From positions 169,311-233,310 of the forward strand of contig NZ_MU158692.1 of NCBI RefSeq assembly GCF_015209965.1: a stretch of 64,000 bases of DNA, given 5' to 3'. Below the pieces are notes generated by a model. The model made no database searches and had not been told where the DNA came from. It saw only the letters and a program-made list of their open reading frames with translations. Shown here piece by piece: positions 16,856 to 25,463 of the stretch; the stretch's first letter is position 1; every line of letters starts with the position of its first letter. The position numbers and the translations under genes are program-made. The DNA is from Sphingobacterium pedocola (GTDB lineage: Bacteria > Bacteroidota > Bacteroidia > Sphingobacteriales > Sphingobacteriaceae).

Positions 16856-18394
16856 ATGTTGGTAAAAACCTTTGGAAGCGCCGTTTATGGAATTGAAGCA
16901 ACAACGATTAATGTAGAAGTAAATATTTCTACAGGCACGAAGTACTATATAGTGGGTCTGCCCGATAATGCTGTTAAAGAAAGTTGGCAACGTATCGAAA
17001 GTGCCATTATGGCAATAGGGTTGCGAATGCCTCGGCAAAAAATAGTAGTCAACTTAGCTCCCGCGGATATTCGCAAGGAAGGTTCCGCGTACGACCTTAG
17101 TATTGCGATCGGAATACTGGCAGCATCTGGACAGCTTCTGAACGAAGAAATATCGAAATATATTATCTTAGGAGAACTTTCGCTAGACGGATCTATCCAA
17201 CCCATAAAGGGAGCTTTGCCTATTGCTATTCAAGCAAAGGCAGATGGTTTTAAAGGTATTATTCTACCTACTGCCAACGCCCGAGAAGCAGCGATCGTCT
17301 CGGAGTTAGATATCCTAGGTGTAGACCGTTTAGATCAAGTCGTTGGTTTTTTTGGAGGGAGAGAGCGTATTTCCACTACAGTAGTTAACATTGATGATGA
17401 ATTTACCCATAAAATAAATAATTACGAAGTAGATTTCGCAGACGTAAAAGGACAGGAAAACATTAAGAGGGCTTTAGAAATTGCCGCAGCCGGAGGGCAT
17501 AATGTTATTTTGATAGGCCCTCCAGGGGCGGGGAAGACAATGCTAGCTAAACGATTGCCTACTATTTTACCCCCTTTAACCATAGAAGAGTCACTCGAGA
17601 CAACAAAAATCCATTCCGTGGCGGGAAAATTTTCTGCTTCTGAAGCATTGATGACTATAAGGCCATTCCGTTATCCACACCATACTATTTCGGATGTAGC
17701 ACTGGTAGGAGGAGGTGCAAATCCGCAACCAGGTGAAATCTCTCTGGCACATAACGGGGTTTTATTCTTAGATGAGCTACCTGAATTCAAAAGAACGGTG
17801 CTTGAAGTCATGCGACAACCATTAGAATCCCGAAGTATTAGCATTTCAAGGGCTAAATTTACAGTGGAATATCCCGCCAGCTTTATGTTGATTGCTGCAA
17901 TGAATCCATGCCCGTGCGGATATTTCAATCATCCTGATAGAGAATGTATTTGTGGTAGCACGGTAGTGCAACGGTATCTCAGTAAAATTTCCGGACCTCT
18001 TCTTGACCGTATTGATTTACATGTGGAAGTTACTCCCGTCGAATTCAAAGAATTATCAAATGAACGATTAGCGGAAGATAGCGGTGTTATTCGTCAACGC
18101 GTCATTGCGGCAAGAAAGCTTCAGGAGAGACGCTTTGAAAATAATCCACACGTGCACAGCAATGCGCAAATGAATTCCAAATCGGTACGCAATATTTGTC
18201 TTCTTGATGATACGGGAAAGAAACTATTGCAAACAGCAATGGAACGCCTTAACCTCTCTGCCAGAGCATATGATCGCATTCTAAAAGTCGCACGCACGAT
18301 AGCCGATATGGAAAGTTCAGAAAGGATTCAAACGGCTCATATTGCTGAAGCTATCCAATTTAGAAGTTTAGATAGAGAAAATTGGATGGGTTAA
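16856..18394 (+). CDS. comM: YifB/ComM family AAA+ ATPase (Mg-chelatase-like)
   Basis: A hexameric branch-migration helicase that helps integrate incoming DNA during transformation in species where it was studied. The 512 residues show the ChlI-like N-terminal domain, Walker A GPPGAGKTMLAKRLP (about 221-235), Walker B LFLDELPEF, AMNPCPCGY with the zinc-type cysteines, and the C-terminal chelatase domain. Length is normal. Its stop codon overlaps the stop of the convergent rhomboid gene by four bases. Confidence 0.93.
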   Translation: MLVKTFGSAVYGIEATTINVEVNISTGTKYYIVGLPDNAVKESWQRIESAIMAIGLRMPRQKIVVNLAPADIRKEGSAYDLSIAIGILAASGQLLNEEISKYIILGELSLDGSIQPIKGALPIAIQAKADGFKGIILPTANAREAAIVSELDILGVDRLDQVVGFFGGRERISTTVVNIDDEFTHKINNYEVDFADVKGQENIKRALEIAAAGGHNVILIGPPGAGKTMLAKRLPTILPPLTIEESLETTKIHSVAGKFSASEALMTIRPFRYPHHTISDVALVGGGANPQPGEISLAHNGVLFLDELPEFKRTVLEVMRQPLESRSISISRAKFTVEYPASFMLIAAMNPCPCGYFNHPDRECICGSTVVQRYLSKISGPLLDRIDLHVEVTPVEFKELSNERLAEDSGVIRQRVIAARKLQERRFENNPHVHSNAQMNSKSVRNICLLDDTGKKLLQTAMERLNLSARAYDRILKVARTIADMESSERIQTAHIAEAIQFRSLDRENWMG

Positions 18395-19020
18395 AACTGC
18401 TCGACAAAATGTCGTATTATCCATGGATACAATAATATCGTAATTAAAACGCCTGCTAAGGCACCAAATAAATGCGCATCGTGATTGATGCGATCGTTTG
18501 AATTTTTGGAAGCCCAAATACAATATATTATATATAAAACGGCAAATACATAGGCCGGCATAGGTATAACCATGAAAATACCCAGCATCGCTTTCGGTTG
18601 AAATAAAATATAACTAAAGAGCACTGCTGAAATAGCACCGGAAGCCCCTAAACTATGATAGCTTGCATTATTTTTTTGCTGAACAATTGTTGGAATATCA
18701 CTTAATACCAAACTTACAATATACAACAACGCAAAATAAAAGTGACCAATAGGACCACTTGCCAACACAAAGAAATGCTCTAACGCGAACCCAAAAAAGT
18801 AAAACGTAAACATATTGAACAATAAATGCCCCCAGTCGGCATGAATTATTCCGCTTGTAAATATGGTATAAAGCTTTGTCTTATCACGATGTATGCTATA
18901 GGGATGTAACATCATTGTTCCGTACATCTGCGGATTTGAAAAAACATAAATACTGGTTGCTATGGTAATAGCAAATATAATACTGGCTACAGGGGTAGCA
19001 TACAAATATTCTAAAATCAT
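18391..19020 (-). CDS. Rhomboid family intramembrane serine protease
   Basis: A 209-residue membrane protein of about six helices. HADWGHLLFNM carries the conserved histidines and asparagine of helix 2, HSLGASGA holds the catalytic serine, and HDAHLFGALAG the catalytic histidine. All three key elements are intact, so it should be active. Substrates of Bacteroidota rhomboids are mostly unknown. It begins six bases from the end of the LUD gene and probably belongs to that minus-strand unit. Confidence 0.92.
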   Translation of the reverse strand: MILEYLYATPVASIIFAITIATSIYVFSNPQMYGTMMLHPYSIHRDKTKLYTIFTSGIIHADWGHLLFNMFTFYFFGFALEHFFVLASGPIGHFYFALLYIVSLVLSDIPTIVQQKNNASYHSLGASGAISAVLFSYILFQPKAMLGIFMVIPMPAYVFAVLYIIYCIWASKNSNDRINHDAHLFGALAGVLITILLYPWIIRHFVEQF

Positions 19021-19026
19021 ATAATA

Positions 19027-19674
19027 TTAAAATCGGTCTTCAACTAGAAATACATACAGTTCTTTAGGTCCATGTGCACCAAGTACGAGCATCTTTTCGA
19101 TATCCGCTGTGCGGCTAGGCCCGGTAATAGTCGTGATCATTGATGGTAATTCACTACCATATTTTTCTTTAACCTGCAAAAAAGCATGTTTAATATCCAT
19201 TACCAACTGAGAAGCTTTAGCAAATACAATATGGATAGGCGGATAAATACTCAAACGACGGCCTCCGGCATTTGCATTTGAAATCATAATACTTCCATTG
19301 CGAGCTATTAAGGATTCACATGTAGTAATACTTGCTTCGGCCTCTCCGAAATTACTGTCTGAAGTTATCATTGGAAAACCGTAATGCCTCAACAATTTTT
19401 GAATTTCAGGTTCCCAAACATGAATTTTGGTAACATTTAACTGTTCTATCAAGGCAATCAAATTCTCAATAATGGAAATTTCACCATCACAATAAACAAA
19501 ATTACCTGCTGCTGCTGTAAATTCTTTAGCAAAAGTAACATCCAACGGCTCATCTTCATCTTTATAAAGAGGAGCATCTTCAAAGTCAGGATAGGGGTTA
19601 TCTCGCTTCTGCAATAAAGCCTGTCTTATCTGCTTCAGCATTCGCTCTTTAGCGGTCGTATTTCTGATATTCAT
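19027..19674 (-). CDS. LutC/YkgG-type LUD domain protein
   Basis: A 215-residue LUD (lactate utilisation, DUF162) protein. The C-terminal half has the LutC-like motif TGPSRTADIEKMLVLGAHGPK and ends LYVFLVEDRF. LutC acts with LutA and LutB in lactate oxidation, but neither partner is nearby, so the role here is open. It is downstream of ftsH, with a strong terminator between, and ahead of the rhomboid gene. Confidence 0.85.
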   Translation of the reverse strand: MNIRNTTAKERMLKQIRQALLQKRDNPYPDFEDAPLYKDEDEPLDVTFAKEFTAAAGNFVYCDGEISIIENLIALIEQLNVTKIHVWEPEIQKLLRHYGFPMITSDSNFGEAEASITTCESLIARNGSIMISNANAGGRRLSIYPPIHIVFAKASQLVMDIKHAFLQVKEKYGSELPSMITTITGPSRTADIEKMLVLGAHGPKELYVFLVEDRF

Positions 19675-19685
19675 GACTAAAAAGT

Positions 19686-19711
19686 AGGTGCACTGTAATC
19701 ACAGTGCACCT
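19686..19711 (-). terminator. Intrinsic terminator of ftsH
   Basis: Perfect 11-pair stem (AGGTGCACTGT / ACAGTGCACCT) with a four-base loop, followed on the minus strand by ACTTTTT. It lies just after the ftsH stop. Confidence 0.75.
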
Positions 19712-19715
19712 CATT

Positions 19716-21785
19716 TTAACTATTTTCTTCGTTTATTTTTGGAACTTCTGGATTTACCGTATCCTCAGGTATCGGCGGCAAAGGTAGCTCAGTAGGAGGA
19801 ACTCCCCCGCCGTCAGCACCGCCGTTTACAAATTCATCATAAGTGGTACGGTTGGAAAAGGGTCGCTTTCCTAATATTTCTTCCAAATCCGCTTGGAATA
19901 GGATTTCCTTTTCCAGTAATTTTTCAGCAATCTTAACCAAACCATCTTGTTTGTCTAACAATAATGATTTAGTGCGATCGTAAACACTCGAAATTAAAAC
20001 GCGAACCTCTTCATCAATCAATTCAGCCGTTTGATCCGAGTAAGGCTTCTGGAATTGCGACTCACCTCCACTGTCTCTAAAGGAAACATTTCCAACCTTC
20101 GAATTCATACCATATACGGCCGTCATTGCATAAGCTAACTTCGTGATTCGTTCTAAATCATTTTGAGCACCGGTACTAATACGGCCGAAGGTAATGTCTT
20201 CCGCTACACGGCCACCCATCGTCATACTCATACTGTCCAAAAGCTGCTCTGTTGTATAAAGGAACTGTTCTTTGGGTAAATATTGCGCATAACCCAACGC
20301 CGCTACACCACGTGGAACAATCGAAACCTTCACCAAAGGATCTGCATGCTCCAAGTACCAACCTGCGATAGCATGCCCAGCTTCATGATAAGCCACAATT
20401 TTCTTCTCTTCTGGCGATATAATCTTATTTTTCTTTTCTAAACCACCAATTACTCTGTCCACCGCATCTTGAAAATCCTGCATATCAATTGCTGGTTTTC
20501 CTTTACGGGCAGCAATTAAAGCGGCCTCATTACAGACATTAGCAATTTCCGCTCCTGCAAAACCAGGAGTTTGAGCAGAAAGTTTCTTAGCATCTACCTC
20601 TTCCGCCAATTTTAATGGTTTAAGGTGAACATTAAATATTTGTTCGCGCCCAATTAAATCAGGCTTATCTATTGAAACTTGTCTATCGAAACGGCCCGGA
20701 CGCAACAATGCAGAGTCCAATACATCTAAACGATTAGTAGCCGCCAGTATAATTACGCCAACGTTTGTACCGAATCCGTCCATCTCCACCAACAATTGGT
20801 TTAACGTATTTTCGCGCTCGTCGTTGCCGCCCATTACTGAATTCTTACCACGCGCACGACCAATTGCATCGATCTCATCAATAAAAATAATACACGGAGC
20901 TTTCTCCTTCGCCTGTTTAAATAAGTCACGCACGCGTGAAGCACCAACACCAACAAACATCTCTACAAAGTCCGATCCGGATAAGGAGAAAAAAGGCACC
21001 TGAGCCTCGCCCGCTACAGCCTTTGCTAACAAGGTTTTACCTGTTCCCGGAGGACCTACAAGTAACGCACCTTTGGGAATCTTACCTCCTAAATCAGTAT
21101 ATTTTTTTGGGTTCTTCAAGAAGTCGACAATCTCCATCACCTCCTGTTTTGCTTCTTCCAGTCCGGCGACATCGTTGAATGTAATATTTATTTGCGATTC
21201 CTTATCGAATAACTGTGCTTTCGATTTACCAATATTAAAAATTTGGCCGCCAGCACCTCCTCCGCCTCCATTCATTCGACGCATCAGGAACATCCAAAGT
21301 GCTACAATAATGACCAAAGGTAATATGAAAGAGACGAAGAATCCACTCCATGGACTATTCTTACTTCCATATTCTACCGTCACTTTATTTATACCTTCTG
21401 GTAACTTTTCTTGAGATGCATTTAGCTTTGATTCAAATATCTGATCCGAGCCCAATGTAAAAATATATTGAGGCCCTGATGATTGAGAAACCATCAAATT
21501 GTTCTCCGATGGAGCCACATCTTTATATTTTTCTTCTTTTAATTTATCTTTTTTGATATAAACCTGCACTTCTAATAGATCGTTACCTTTAAGCGCTACA
21601 AGCTTTTCAACATCACCAGTCAAAAGCATATTTTTTTCAAAATTTTCGTATGTGGTTTCTTTTGCACTACTACCACTGAATACGTACTGAAGTGCGAAAA
21701 AGCCTAATATCATCGCGATATAAAGCCACATCATGTTAAACTTCGGTGGAATAGGCGTTACTTTTTTATTTGGAATTTTCTTCAT
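19716..21785 (-). CDS. ftsH: ATP-dependent zinc metalloprotease FtsH
   Basis: Membrane-anchored AAA+ protease that extracts and degrades misfolded membrane and short-lived proteins. The 689 residues include transmembrane helices at about 18-36 and 147-168, a periplasmic domain between them, Walker A GPPGTGKT (244-251), Walker B FIDEIDAI, the second-region SRH arginines near NRLDVLDSALLRPGRFDRQ, and the zinc site HEAGH (467-471). The acidic, proline-rich tail is typical of Bacteroidota. It follows rsfS in the same direction. Confidence 0.97.
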   Translation of the reverse strand: MKKIPNKKVTPIPPKFNMMWLYIAMILGFFALQYVFSGSSAKETTYENFEKNMLLTGDVEKLVALKGNDLLEVQVYIKKDKLKEEKYKDVAPSENNLMVSQSSGPQYIFTLGSDQIFESKLNASQEKLPEGINKVTVEYGSKNSPWSGFFVSFILPLVIIVALWMFLMRRMNGGGGGAGGQIFNIGKSKAQLFDKESQINITFNDVAGLEEAKQEVMEIVDFLKNPKKYTDLGGKIPKGALLVGPPGTGKTLLAKAVAGEAQVPFFSLSGSDFVEMFVGVGASRVRDLFKQAKEKAPCIIFIDEIDAIGRARGKNSVMGGNDERENTLNQLLVEMDGFGTNVGVIILAATNRLDVLDSALLRPGRFDRQVSIDKPDLIGREQIFNVHLKPLKLAEEVDAKKLSAQTPGFAGAEIANVCNEAALIAARKGKPAIDMQDFQDAVDRVIGGLEKKNKIISPEEKKIVAYHEAGHAIAGWYLEHADPLVKVSIVPRGVAALGYAQYLPKEQFLYTTEQLLDSMSMTMGGRVAEDITFGRISTGAQNDLERITKLAYAMTAVYGMNSKVGNVSFRDSGGESQFQKPYSDQTAELIDEEVRVLISSVYDRTKSLLLDKQDGLVKIAEKLLEKEILFQADLEEILGKRPFSNRTTYDEFVNGGADGGGVPPTELPLPPIPEDTVNPEVPKINEENS

Positions 21786-21820
21786 TATGTATCTATCAGT
21801 CTCTTATTTTATTATTTAAC

Positions 21821-22195
21821 TTAAGCACTCTGGTAAGATTGTACTTCTGCGTCTCCCCACAAATCCTCGATGCGATAATGAGACCGTTTATCTGTTTTGA
21901 AAATATGTACCACAACATCCACAAAATCCAATAATACCCACTCTCCATTTCCGTGTCCTTCTTTATGCCAAGGATCTTGGCCTAAGGTCTTAAAAACCTC
22001 ATCTTCCACACTTTTTGCGATTGCATTAACCTGTATATTAGAATCTGCGTGACAGATGACAAAATAATCCGAAATTGTTGCATTTACTTCTCGCATATCC
22101 AGTCTCACAATCTCATTACCCTTCTTCTCCTGCATCCCATGAACTACAATTTCCGCCAGTTTTGCAGACAATTCTGAATTTTTCTTTTTACTCAT
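21821..22195 (-). CDS. rsfS: Ribosome silencing factor RsfS
   Basis: Binds ribosomal protein uL14 and blocks subunit joining when nutrients fall. The 124 residues show the RsfS core: ISDYFVICHADSNIQVNAIA, a kinked helix, then GEWVLLDFVDVVVHIF and YRIEDLWGDA. Length is normal. Divergent from birA with 44 bases between the start codons and co-directional with ftsH, a common Bacteroidota order. Confidence 0.94.
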   Translation of the reverse strand: MSKKKNSELSAKLAEIVVHGMQEKKGNEIVRLDMREVNATISDYFVICHADSNIQVNAIAKSVEDEVFKTLGQDPWHKEGHGNGEWVLLDFVDVVVHIFKTDKRSHYRIEDLWGDAEVQSYQSA

Positions 22196-22239
22196 TAAGA
22201 ATTATTATAGCTTTATTAACTCATTTAAATATTATTCTT

Positions 22240-23013
22240 TTGCAAAATAACACATTTTTCGGACATTCTAACGCTCAGGACATAATTGTTCTAGCCGAAA
22301 CAACATCTACAAATGATTATTTAAAACAATTATTGTCAAATTTCACGCCATTAGAAGAGTACACTGCCATTATGGCAATAAAACAAACGGCAGGTAAAGG
22401 ACAACGCGGTACTACTTGGATTGACGAACCGGGCGAAAGCTTAAGCGCAAGCTTCCTCTTATTACCCCCAAAGTTAACACCTCAAAAACAGTTCTATTTA
22501 ACAATCATATCGAGTCTAGCGGTTTACGATATAGTTTCCACGTACACTGGTACGAAAGCTACTATAAAATGGCCAAATGACATCATGATCCTCAACAAAA
22601 AAATCGGGGGTATATTGATAGAGAACAAAATTTCGCATGCAAAGATTAAATACGCAATCATAGGGATAGGACTGAATGTATTTCAAACACAGTTTCCTAA
22701 AGAAATTTCCTTTAAAACGACCTCTCTGCATAAGGAAAAGCCTTCTCTGCAAACCACGATATCGTCTTTAGTGACCGAAATTCAAACCAAAATAAAATTT
22801 TACAATGAGATGTTACTAAACGAGCGATACGATGATTTATTAACCCTTTATAATCAATCTTTATTCCGAAGGGGCGTAGACGCTCTATTTACAGTAAAGG
22901 GAACGCCCGTGGAAGCTCGGATAGTACGAGTAGGTGAAGACGGATTGTTAGAAGTCGAGTACAAACAAAAAAACATAAAATACGATCTTAAGGATATAGC
23001 ATATCAGCTATAA
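22240..23013 (+). CDS. birA: Biotin-acetyl-CoA-carboxylase ligase (TTG start)
   Basis: Attaches biotin to the carrier protein of acetyl-CoA carboxylase. The 257-residue catalytic form lacks the DNA-binding domain of E. coli BirA, so it should not repress transcription. Visible are ETTSTNDYLK, the biotinyl-AMP loop KGQRGTTW, and the substrate strand IKWPNDIMI with KKIGGILIE. The frame is open far upstream, across rsfS, but no ATG lies in the true 5' region; TTG at 22240 gives LQNNTFFG..., an N-terminus expected for the phylum. Confidence 0.88.
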   Translation: MQNNTFFGHSNAQDIIVLAETTSTNDYLKQLLSNFTPLEEYTAIMAIKQTAGKGQRGTTWIDEPGESLSASFLLLPPKLTPQKQFYLTIISSLAVYDIVSTYTGTKATIKWPNDIMILNKKIGGILIENKISHAKIKYAIIGIGLNVFQTQFPKEISFKTTSLHKEKPSLQTTISSLVTEIQTKIKFYNEMLLNERYDDLLTLYNQSLFRRGVDALFTVKGTPVEARIVRVGEDGLLEVEYKQKNIKYDLKDIAYQL

Positions 23014-23110
23014 CAAAAAAATTACTTGCTGATGGAAATGCTTAAATGTAATTTAGCATTAAACTTTTAAGTTTATACAAAGTCTTAAAACTAAGATTTA
23101 GATACGAAAA

Positions 23111-23569
23111 ATGATGATGAAAAAAATTAGCTTACTTATCGTTGCTGTTTTAATAACAATGACTGGGGCATTCGCTCAAATTCACAATCCGGTAAAGTGG
23201 TCCGTAGCTTCAAAAAAACTGAATAGTAAAGAAGCAGTAGTATTTATTAAAGCGACCATTCAAAACGGCTGGCACATATACTCTCAAACTGTAGGAGAAG
23301 GCGGCCCTATCCCTACTTCCTTTGCATATAAAGCTTCTAAAGACTTTACGCTAAATGGCAAAACAGCAGAACCAAAACCAAAAACAAAATTCGAAGATGT
23401 CTTCAAAATGGACGTACCTTATTTTAGTACAGAAGTCGTATTTCAGCAGAAAGTGAAACTAAATACTTCGAAACCGACTTCGGTAAGTGGAACAGTAGAA
23501 TTTATGGCTTGTGATAAAACACAATGTCTTCCCCCTGATGAATATAATTTTACAGTCACAATAAAATAA
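23111..23569 (+). CDS. Secreted DsbD alpha-domain protein
   Basis: A 152-residue periplasmic protein with a signal peptide ending near AFAQ and one domain equivalent to the N-terminal alpha domain of DsbD: NGWHIYSQTVGEGGPIPTSF, KTKFEDVF, then FMACDKTQCLPPD with the expected cysteine pair. DsbD alpha passes electrons from the membrane domain to periplasmic partners. The next gene is a DsbD lacking this domain, so the two probably act together. A terminator separates them, allowing different expression. Three ATG codons in a row make the exact start uncertain. Confidence 0.85.
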   Translation: MMMKKISLLIVAVLITMTGAFAQIHNPVKWSVASKKLNSKEAVVFIKATIQNGWHIYSQTVGEGGPIPTSFAYKASKDFTLNGKTAEPKPKTKFEDVFKMDVPYFSTEVVFQQKVKLNTSKPTSVSGTVEFMACDKTQCLPPDEYNFTVTIK

Positions 23570-23589
23570 TTACGACTCTAATAAAGTTT

Positions 23590-23619
23590 AAAAAGGCGGT
23601 TTAGTACTGCCTTTTTTTT
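23590..23619 (+). terminator. Intrinsic terminator after the DsbD alpha gene
   Basis: Eleven-pair stem (AAAAAGGCGGT / ACTGCCTTTTT) with one G-T pair, five-base loop and a run of eight or more Ts. Confidence 0.85.
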
Positions 23620-23646
23620 ATTTTTACCTAATTATATTTCTCGTTC

Positions 23647-25356
23647 ATGAAAATCTACAAGTATCTTCTATTACTTACATTAACCGCATTCGCTGCTTCA
23701 TCATTTACACTCTCCTTCGCTCAAGACGACACCCTGCTCTCTTTCGATAATATTGAATTTACCGACGGGGTAGCTACCGACACCAGTTCACTAGTGGAAG
23801 TTCCGGAAGACCTGGCTTTTTCGGACGGTACAGACAGCATCGATCAGGATGGGGGTAAAAATTCCGAAGCAACAACAACTTCGCTAGAAAACACAAACGA
23901 AAAAACGGAATCTCTCTGGGGCATTTTTATAGCAGGCTTGATTGGAGGCTTTGCCGCATTTTTGATGCCCTGCATTTTTCCAATGGTACCTTTGACTGTA
24001 AGTTTTTTTACAAAAAAGTCGGGCAGCAAAGCTCAAGCAGTAACGCAAGCCCTATTATATGGTATATTTATCATCGTTATCTATGTCGCACTGGGGATGC
24101 TTATTACAATAGCCTTCGGCGCGGAAGCCATGAATCAGATCTCTACCAATGGGGTATTCAATTTCCTATTCTTTCTACTTCTTGTCACTTTCGCGGCATC
24201 ATTTTTTGGCGCTTTTGAAATTACCTTACCAAGTTCTTTCGTTAATAGAATAGATTCCAATTCAGATAAAGGCGGATTATTAGGGCTATTCTTTATGTCA
24301 GCCAGTCTTGCTGTCGTATCATTTTCCTGTACCGGCCCCATCATAGGAACGCTGTTGGTTGAAGCCGCTACGAAAGGCGAGCGTTTAGGACCTGCAATCG
24401 GTATGTTTGGCTTTTCATTAGCCCTGGCGATTCCATTTGTGTTATTTGCGATGTTTCCTTCCATGCTTAAATCGTTACCCAAATCAGGCGGCTGGTTAAA
24501 TAGTATAAAAGTTATTTTAGGATTTTTAGAACTGGCGTTAGCGCTGAAATTCTTATCAAATGTAGACTTAGCCTACAACTGGCAATTGCTGGATCGGGAG
24601 GTTTTCCTCTCCCTTTGGATCGTCATATTTGGCTTAATGGGCTTGTATTTAATAGGTAAAATCAGATTTGCACATGACAGCCCCTTACAATATTTATCAG
24701 TTCCACGCACCATGCTAGCTATTATCGTATTCTCATTTGTCGTGTACATGGTTCCCGGACTATGGGGAGCACCATTGAGATCAATAGCCGCGTTCCTACC
24801 GCCTATCGGCACACAGGATTTTGACGTATCAGCAGGAATTGGGCAGAGCAATAACCACAATGCGGATGCCGCCAACAGGAAATATTATACCCATTTCCAC
24901 AGTCGGGCTACTATAAAAGGATTCGATCCGTATTACGACTATGACGAAGCGCTAGCTGCAGCTCAGGCGCAGCGAAAGCCTTTATTAATCGACTTTACAG
25001 GGTGGACCTGTGTGAATTGTCGTAAAATGGAAGCAGGTGTATGGTCAAATCAGAAAGTAAAAGATCTCATCAACAACGAATTTATTTTGGTGGAATTATA
25101 TGTCGATGAGCATGACCTAAAACTTCCGGAATCAGAACAATACGTATCACCTCAAACCGGAAAAAAAATTAATACAGTTGGGAAAAAGAATACGGATTTT
25201 CAAATCAGTAACTTTCATAGTAACTCGCAGCCTCTGTATGCAATCGTAGACAATAGAGGAGAGCTTCTGATTCCTTCCAGCGGAGCAAATTACGATATTG
25301 AAAAATATACGGAATACCTGCAATCTGGAATTGATGCTTATAAAGCTGCGAAATAA
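23647..25356 (+). CDS. dsbD: Thiol:disulfide interchange protein DsbD (beta-gamma form)
   Basis: Carries electrons from cytoplasmic thioredoxin to periplasmic thiol proteins. The 569 residues begin with a signal peptide (cut near SFAQ) and an acidic linker, then about eight membrane helices with MPCIFPMVPLT and SFSCTGPIIG holding the two redox cysteines. The C-terminal thioredoxin domain has WTCVNC (C455, C458). The alpha domain is missing from this protein and is encoded by the preceding gene. No terminator is seen before the repeat that precedes pfkA. Confidence 0.92.
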   Translation: MKIYKYLLLLTLTAFAASSFTLSFAQDDTLLSFDNIEFTDGVATDTSSLVEVPEDLAFSDGTDSIDQDGGKNSEATTTSLENTNEKTESLWGIFIAGLIGGFAAFLMPCIFPMVPLTVSFFTKKSGSKAQAVTQALLYGIFIIVIYVALGMLITIAFGAEAMNQISTNGVFNFLFFLLLVTFAASFFGAFEITLPSSFVNRIDSNSDKGGLLGLFFMSASLAVVSFSCTGPIIGTLLVEAATKGERLGPAIGMFGFSLALAIPFVLFAMFPSMLKSLPKSGGWLNSIKVILGFLELALALKFLSNVDLAYNWQLLDREVFLSLWIVIFGLMGLYLIGKIRFAHDSPLQYLSVPRTMLAIIVFSFVVYMVPGLWGAPLRSIAAFLPPIGTQDFDVSAGIGQSNNHNADAANRKYYTHFHSRATIKGFDPYYDYDEALAAAQAQRKPLLIDFTGWTCVNCRKMEAGVWSNQKVKDLINNEFILVELYVDEHDLKLPESEQYVSPQTGKKINTVGKKNTDFQISNFHSNSQPLYAIVDNRGELLIPSSGANYDIEKYTEYLQSGIDAYKAAK

Positions 25357-25367
25357 TTATAACAACC

Positions 25368-25458
25368 GATTATAATTGTATTGCATATAAAAGCAAATTA
25401 CGAATTGTATTTTTTTCCATTAGGTATTCGTGAATGCAAAGCATTTTATCTAAGTTTG
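25368..25458 (+). repeat. Promoter-bearing intergenic repeat, copy A (before pfkA)
   Basis: From 25368 the sequence runs GATTATAATTG, GCAAATTACGAATT, a T-rich tract, ATTAGGTATTCGTGAAT, the small inverted repeat AATGC-AAA-GCATT, and TTATCTAAGTTTG. The same order occurs before the genes at 58533 and 37877 and in shortened form at 35581. The element ends in a -7 box, five bases from the pfkA ATG. Confidence 0.75.
25451..25458 (+). promoter_or_regulatory. -7 element of pfkA
   Basis: TAAGTTTG, five bases before the ATG at 25464. Its place excludes the in-frame ATG at 25434 as a start. Confidence 0.55.
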
Positions 25459-25463
25459 AAGAT

